Part shown: positions 27,730-31,825 of the stretch, piece by piece | Position numbering within the stretch: position 1 is the stretch's first letter | How the letters are laid out: every line of letters begins with the position of its first letter | Source: Pavlovales sp. CCMP2436 | Lineage: Eukaryota > Haptophyta > Pavlovophyceae > Pavlovales | Assembly: GCA_026770615.1 (NCBI GenBank) | Contig: MU631768.1 | Coordinates: 71,538 to 103,362, forward strand | Reading direction: 5' to 3' | Length of the DNA stretch: 31,825 bases | Position numbers and translations under genes: made by a program | Notes under the pieces: generated by a model | What the model was told of the DNA's origin: nothing | Database searches by the model: none | The model's input: the letters and a program-made list of their open reading frames with translations, nothing else

Positions 27730-29298
27730 CCTTGTTTGCATCTTGACTCTTCGTAGCTCTCTCTCTCTCTAGCTGCCTTCGACGCTCACGCGTCTCAGAC
27801 TCCAATCCTCTCTTAGCTCGTGCTTGCGTTCAACACCGCTAGCCTCTCGATATGGTGGACCTTCAGGGCTTCGTAGTCCAGCGGCACTTCCCGCCGCATG
27901 CAGCACTGCACCCTCAAGGATGCGCAGATGTTTCCGATCTGGCTCACGATGCTCATCATGATCCTGCAGTCGGACGACAAGATCGACCTGAGCTTCATCT
28001 TCACTGTGCCCCCGCCTGGGGAGATCTTGGAGGGCAACCCCGTCGTCGTCCCGCTCGAGTACCCCGAGCCCGACGATGTGTACGACACTGACAACCCGCT
28101 CTACCCTAAGGGCTATCTTGACCCGCTGTTCCTGATGGCGCTCAAGGACTACTAGAAGCGCTTGCTGTCCAAGGCCAAGACGATGAACTATTTCACGCAG
28201 GCTATCAACCCGACAATCCTCAGCGCGGTGATGCACAAGGCCTACGCGACCAAAATGGGCGGCGTCATCAGCTTCTCTGGGTTCTTCAGCTGCCTGCAGT
28301 CGCACTGCCTCGGCATATCTGGCACGTCTCGCGCGGCGGGCATGCTGAACTTCATCTCGCTCGCGCGCTAGACGCGCGAGACACCGCTACAGTGGCTCGA
28401 CCGCGTGCAGCGCTCCTTCAACTCCATCGCCCACCTTAAGCTCAAGCCGGAGGACATCTTTCTGCTTATCTTGCTCAAGGGACTCGGTCAGGAATTCGCT
28501 GCGCTTGTTCAGTCGACCATCAACGACCCCAACAACACGTCGAAGCCTGCCATCGACGTGCTGCTCTCCCTCCGCGAGAGCCTCAACTCGATCACTCTTG
28601 TTAACGGCCCCGGCATCTCCGACACGCGCCTCAACCAGCGTGTGAACTACATTGGCGCCGGTACCGACGCACGCATGGGCCGCGGAGGCGCGCACGTCGG
28701 CTGCAGCGCGCGCAGCGGCGCGCGCAGCAGCACTGGAAGCTCGCGCGGCCGCGGCGGGGGCGAGAACACGCTCACCGCTTCCCGCAAGCCGAGCTGCTTC
28801 CAGTGCCGCATGCGTGACCTCCCTTCTGAACACGACCCGCGCGAGTGCCCCAACTTTGTCATGCCGCTCTCGCAGTCGACTCACAACGGCTCCAACGTCA
28901 CGCAGCCCGCGCACAAGAAGTCGGTCAACATCGTGCAGGTCGCGCGCGACTCCTACTCTGCTCCCTTCAAGGGCGCCTTCGCGATCAACACGGGCCCGTC
29001 CATCTACAACGCACGCGTGGTGACCATCATCGCGGCGGACTCGGTCAAGCCCGAGCCGCAGCTCGAGCCGCTCGACCTCTCGGCGGCGGAGCAGCTCAAG
29101 TTCGATTCGTACTACCACGACCGCGTCATCGCGGCGGACTCCTACGACCTCGAGCCGCTCGAACTCTCGGTGGCGGCCAAGCTCAAGTTCGATTCGTACT
29201 ACTACGACAGCGAGCGCGAGCCCTTGAACGACAACCTCGTCGAGCCCGTGCCTTCGTTCTACGCCTACGCAAATCCGTTCGTGTCCGGCCCTCCTTTT
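27558..29298 (+). mobile_element. Second Ty1/copia copy, gag only, truncated
   Basis: Plus-strand element: 5' LTR-like 27558-27729, leader to 27851, gag to 29298, where it is cut off by a 120-bp direct repeat. It is clearly the same family as the minus copy (same start MVDLQGF, parallel gag, same unusual zinc-knuckle spacing) but diverged in sequence, so not a recent duplicate. Confidence 0.82.
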
Positions 29299-29340
29299 GG
29301 GGTTAGGCGCGGCGAGCGGTCATTGCGTTTCGCGCGCTGA
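27852..29340 (+). pseudogene. Copia gag fragment with stops and frameshift
   Basis: ATG 27852 opens with MVDLQGF; a one-base shift by about 27898 moves to the main frame (FPIWLTMLIMILQSDDKIDL). In-frame TAG codons lie at 28153-28155 and 28369-28371. The last section (28405 on) holds WLDRVQRSFNSIAHLKLKPE, a Gly/Arg/Ser-rich stretch, a zinc knuckle CFQCRMRDLPSEHDPREC and a duplicated ~35-residue segment (IIAADS...LKFDSYYHD, then VIAADS...LKFDSYYYD). The frame runs past the end of gag homology at 29298 into the direct repeat and ends TGA at 29338-29340. Protease and later domains are absent. Confidence 0.82.
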
Positions 29341-29418
29341 ACTGCTCCTACCCCACGAGGTTTATAAAAGCGTTGCTAGTTAGTTATGAGCGCGTCATAA
29401 GGATTAAGCGGAAATCAT
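29299..29418 (+). repeat. 120-bp direct repeat, left copy
   Basis: Begins GGGGTTAGGCGCGGCGAGCG and ends GCGGAAATCAT. It matches 29866-29985 over 120 bp with about four differences. It starts exactly where the copia gag is cut. Confidence 0.93.
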
Positions 29419-29479
29419 CTCGCTATAATACCGCAGTGCAGCTTTCGCAACCAAGGTATTATCGCACTATGATTTCCGA
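29410..29479. repeat. Hairpin, 24-bp arms
   Basis: CGGAAATCAT..CGCTATAATACC is mirrored by GGTATTATCGCACTATGATTTCCG, with a loop of about 21 bases. It overlaps the right end of the left 120-bp repeat. Confidence 0.75.
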
Positions 29480-29865
29480 TAAATCCCAAGCGCGAGTCTG
29501 CTCTAGAATGTTTGGAAATATCCGATTTATTTCCATTAGCCATCGTACATGCCAGGCCCGCGGTACCTTAACCGCGTCTATGACTTCTGCAGCCGTTGCT
29601 AGCAGTCGTGACTATGACTTCCAGCGGTGCGATTAAACCCGCTTAAACGCCCAGTTCGCCCGGTTCGCTCAGTTCTCCCAGTTCGCTCGGTTCTCCCAGT
29701 TTGCCGGCAACTCAGCTCACCCAGCACTTCGCTTGGATCGTCGCGCCCGCATCTCGCCAACTCACTTCACATCCAATCCATCTTCCATCTTCCTCGACCC
29801 TGCCCGCCCTCCCGTCTCGTCATCAAATCACAGTACACTTCAGTGTACCGTGTTTTGTTACGCAG
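29419..29865. other. Internal segment between 120-bp direct repeats
   Basis: 447 bases with no convincing gene. It contains the right arm of the hairpin and a short tandem of CCCAGTTCGCTCGGTTCT-like units at about 29648-29702. The overall layout, short direct terminal repeats around a small non-coding middle, resembles a terminal-repeat miniature element. Confidence 0.5.
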
Positions 29866-29985
29866 GGGGTTAGGCGCGGCGAGCGGTCAGTGCGTTTCGC
29901 GCGCTGAACTGCTCCTACCCCACGAGATTTATAGAAGCGTTGCTAGTTAGTTATGAGCGCGTCATAAGGATTTAGCGGAAATCAT
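29866..29985 (+). repeat. 120-bp direct repeat, right copy
   Basis: Second copy of the repeat at 29299-29418, about 97% identical, same orientation, 567 bp downstream. Confidence 0.93.
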
Positions 29986-30114
29986 AGCGGCTGGACCATT
30001 CAGAGTCGGGTTTCCAGGATTTCTGTGTGGATTTCTTTCAAAAGTCGTCCACTCACGGCCGACTCCGTGCAGCATCTTGGCAGCACGGACCTGGCGGGCG
30101 GCCAGACCGAGGTG

Positions 30115-30462
30115 ATGCACGCCGATGCGCTCCCCGACGCGCCCGACGTGCCCGACGTGCCCGACATGCCCGACGCGCTCAAGGCGACCAAGGAGCCGCG
30201 CACGGGCGACGAGCGAGCCACCAAGCAGTGGACGATGGCGATGGACAAGGCCCACATACAGCACGCGTTGGCGGTCGACTTCTGCAGACGCGGCGCGAAC
30301 AACGAGTTGGGCAAGTGCCTGGACGACATCCACGGCATCCTCGTCCTCGGTGCCCTCGATGGGCTCCAGGCCTTTCAGGCACTGACGCCGACCGCCGTGA
30401 CGAACCGCGAGCGCGGCTCGATAAAATCCATCGGGAGCACAACGAAGCGCCAGCCTACGTAA
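30115..30462 (+). CDS. Hypothetical protein with PD-rich repeat
   Basis: From ATG 30115 to TAA: 115 residues. Third positions are almost all G or C through the whole frame, which supports coding. The N-terminus has a 9-base repeat giving PDAPDVPDVPDMPDA. The middle is a helix-rich stretch (KQWTMAMDKAHIQHALAVDF). The frame is open upstream to about 30025 without another ATG, and a TTTCCAG at about 30011-30017 could be a splice acceptor, so an upstream exon is possible. The family is not recognised. The minus strand is also open here, but its codon use is less natural. Confidence 0.4.
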   Translation: MHADALPDAPDVPDVPDMPDALKATKEPRTGDERATKQWTMAMDKAHIQHALAVDFCRRGANNELGKCLDDIHGILVLGALDGLQAFQALTPTAVTNRERGSIKSIGSTTKRQPT

Positions 30463-30491
30463 GCCCTGCGCACGCCACCGCGCCCGCCTCT

Positions 30492-30842
30492 TCACGCCAC
30501 CGCGCCCGCCTCTCCGCGCGCCAACTCTGACTGCGTCGTCTGCGCGCGGATGCGTCCCCTCAATCGCCCGTTACTCGCGCAGACTGGCGGAAGCGGCTCT
30601 CGCGATGAGTTGGAGGGTGACGAGCGGCGGCTGCGGCTCCGACGCCTTGTGTGCTTCCCAGAGCGTCGCGCGATGCCCTTCGCGAACGAGCGCCGCGGCC
30701 TTTTGAGGGTCGCGTCCGCCTGCACGATGCCCTGAACGATTTCCGGGATCTCCGACTCCGTGACGTCGGCGATGACCATCACGCCGACGAGCTGGATGAG
30801 CGCCAAGAGGTCATCATCCATTTTCGTCCTGAGCAGAGACAT
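30492..30842 (-). CDS. Hypothetical small basic protein
   Basis: From ATG 30842 (MSLLRTKMDDDLLALIQLVG) to TGA: 116 residues. The N-terminal 40 residues are a hydrophobic/acidic helix (LLALIQLVGVMVIADV; SEIPEIVQGIVQA), and the C-terminal half is Arg/Ser-rich (RRSGKHTRRRSRSRRSS), nuclear-localisation-like. The frame continues upstream but becomes Arg/Pro low complexity. The layout resembles the N-terminus of some transposase-associated proteins, but I cannot assign it. Confidence 0.4.
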   Translation of the reverse strand: MSLLRTKMDDDLLALIQLVGVMVIADVTESEIPEIVQGIVQADATLKRPRRSFAKGIARRSGKHTRRRSRSRRSSPSNSSREPLPPVCASNGRLRGRIRAQTTQSELARGEAGAVA

Positions 30843-31041
30843 CGCTGCTGCGAGGCCAAGGAGAGGCCGGACTCTCGAATCCGGCTCGAAGAACTTAACT
30901 AATAAGCAGAAACAGAAAAGGAAAAATTGTGCAACCCACCTTTTCGGCCTACGCAATTTCTGTATCGATTTCTGTTTGTCCCACTTTGATCGATACAGAA
31001 ACAGAAACAGATTTTGATTAGTTATCGTAAAAGACCTAGGC
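30843..31041. other. AT-rich stretch with CAGAAACAG repeats and inverted repeat
   Basis: AGAAACAGAAA words occur at about 30907 and 31000-31010. TTCTGTATCG near 30957 pairs with CGATACAGAA near 30992, giving a hairpin with a loop of about 25 bases. It could be a small intron or element end; no gene is seen. Confidence 0.45.
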
Positions 31042-31131
31042 CGCCGCCGTCGCCGCCGCCGCCGCCGCCGCCGCCCGCTCCCGACGGCGCGAGGTAGGCG
31101 GCACGCTCCCGACGGCGCGAGGTAGGCGGCA
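31042..31131. repeat. (GCC)n run and 28-bp tandem duplication
   Basis: GCC triplets at about 31041-31075 are followed by two exact copies of a 28-bp unit, 31076-31103 and 31104-31131, containing GACGGCGCGAGGTAGGCGGC. Confidence 0.9.
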
Positions 31132-31321
31132 GGGACGGGCGCGCTGCCCGCAGCGCTGCCAAGCGCGGTGGGCTGCGCGCGCTCGCACCGAGACGGCGCG
31201 AGCGCGCGCACGCGCGCCTGTGCCCCCCCCCGTCCGCACACGTCGGCTCGGCGCAGCCGGCGCACTTGCATACTCGCAGAGCAATCTGCACCAGGGTGGA
31301 CACCCGACGGCCCCTCCGATG

Positions 31322-31825
31322 CTATCGAGAGGCTGCGGTCAGAGGCGACGCGGACAGCAGCAGCTGGCGCGGCGCGAGCGGATTGTCCAATCGGGATCCT
31401 GGACACACACCCTCGATTTTGCAAGGAGGTGGTTCTCCAGGCGGGAGAGGGGTGGTCTGGAGCGCCGATAGCGAGAGCATGTCGGCCACGAGCAGGGTGC
31501 GCGACGGAGAGCGAAATTTTACCAGAGCAGGAGTCGAAGTTGTAGTTGCCAGAGCGAGAGCTGGAGTTGACGCTACGTCGTCTTCCCCCCCCTCAGCCGA
31601 GCCTGGGTCGTCAAGGTTGACCGAGATGGAGTTGGTCGGCCCGATGGTGAGTAAGTAGTGGCCCCGCCTGAAGTGCAGCGGCGACGAGGCCGCTATCGCG
31701 TCAGAGCGCACCGAGCCCGAAGGAGTCGCCTGCATGAAGTGCAGCGGCGACGAGGCAGCTAGCGCGTTAGAGCGCGCTGAAGCCGAAGGAGTCGCCTGCA
31801 TGAAGTGCAGCGGCGACGAGGCAGC
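31322..31825 (-). CDS. Partial hypothetical protein with 22-residue tandem repeats
   Basis: The minus frame is open from the window edge to TAG at 31322-31324. The N-terminal visible part is a tandem repeat of 66 bp (starts about 31670, 31736, 31802), i.e. 22 codons: MQATPSASARSNALAASSPL then HF, and a second copy MQATPSGSVRSDAIAASSPL then HF. After the repeats comes RRGHYLLTIGPTNSISVNLD and a Ser/Thr/Pro/Leu-rich C-terminus. A repeat length divisible by three with mostly conservative differences argues for coding on this strand. The 5' end lies outside the window and the function is unknown. Confidence 0.42.
   Translation of the reverse strand, partial: AASSPLHFMQATPSASARSNALAASSPLHFMQATPSGSVRSDAIAASSPLHFRRGHYLLTIGPTNSISVNLDDPGSAEGGEDDVASTPALALATTTSTPALVKFRSPSRTLLVADMLSLSALQTTPLPPGEPPPCKIEGVCPGSRLDNPLAPRQLLLSASPLTAASR

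Noticed and set aside
8976..28371. Possible reassignment of UAG as a sense codon, since five of seven internal stops in broken genes (8976, 23931, 26031, 28153, 28369) are TAG
   Set aside because: Where copies can be aligned, the TAGs face different residues (Trp, His, Ser), two other internal stops are TGA, and the same genes carry frameshifts. Ordinary decay explains this better.

Overview
The window looks like nuclear DNA of a GC-rich unicellular eukaryote, most likely a flagellated alga or similar protist. Exons are very GC-rich, while introns are AT-rich and full of simple repeats. Splice sites are GT-AG. There is a probable OFD1-type basal-body gene, and transposable elements of eukaryotic type (Ty1/copia and a non-LTR-like reverse transcriptase). 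I cannot fix the lineage from sequence alone; a haptophyte would fit. No tRNA, rRNA or CRISPR array was recognised.

Layout. 1-847: non-coding leader with a perfect 28-bp palindrome. 848-4249 (+): two-exon OFD1-like centriole/basal-body coiled-coil gene. 4250-5642: non-coding, with a hairpin and a 413-bp foldback repeat. 5643-6212 (-): small SANT/Myb-like protein. 6290-7915: dispersed repeats and no supported gene. 8029-9879 (-): broken zinc-finger gene of unknown family, ending at an oligo(A) tract. 9880-11814: repeats and a weak minus-strand candidate.

11815-21289 (-): the main gene of the window. I could join 14 exons with consistent phases into one 868-residue protein with about 16 ankyrin repeats and an acidic Glu-rich tail. 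Its intron 10 (13246-17458) carries an antisense, decayed reverse-transcriptase gene and a 963-bp assembly gap. A cupin-like membrane-anchored protein (21804-22337, +) is divergently arranged with this gene, and the two share about 515 bp of upstream DNA.

22846-29298: two decayed members of one Ty1/copia family lie head to head (minus copy 22846-26890, plus copy 27558-29298). Both keep a 170-bp 5' LTR and lack the 3' end. A tandem array of ~110-bp units (27051-27557) sits between them, and single copies of that unit occur elsewhere in the window. 29299-29985: a pair of 120-bp direct repeats, 97% identical, abuts the truncated plus copy. 30115-31825: three hypothetical ORFs, the last of which runs off the window with a 22-residue tandem repeat.

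The genes show no operon-like cooperation. The host genes point to a ciliated/flagellated cell with protein-interaction scaffolds, and the rest is an accessory landscape of decaying transposons and repeats.
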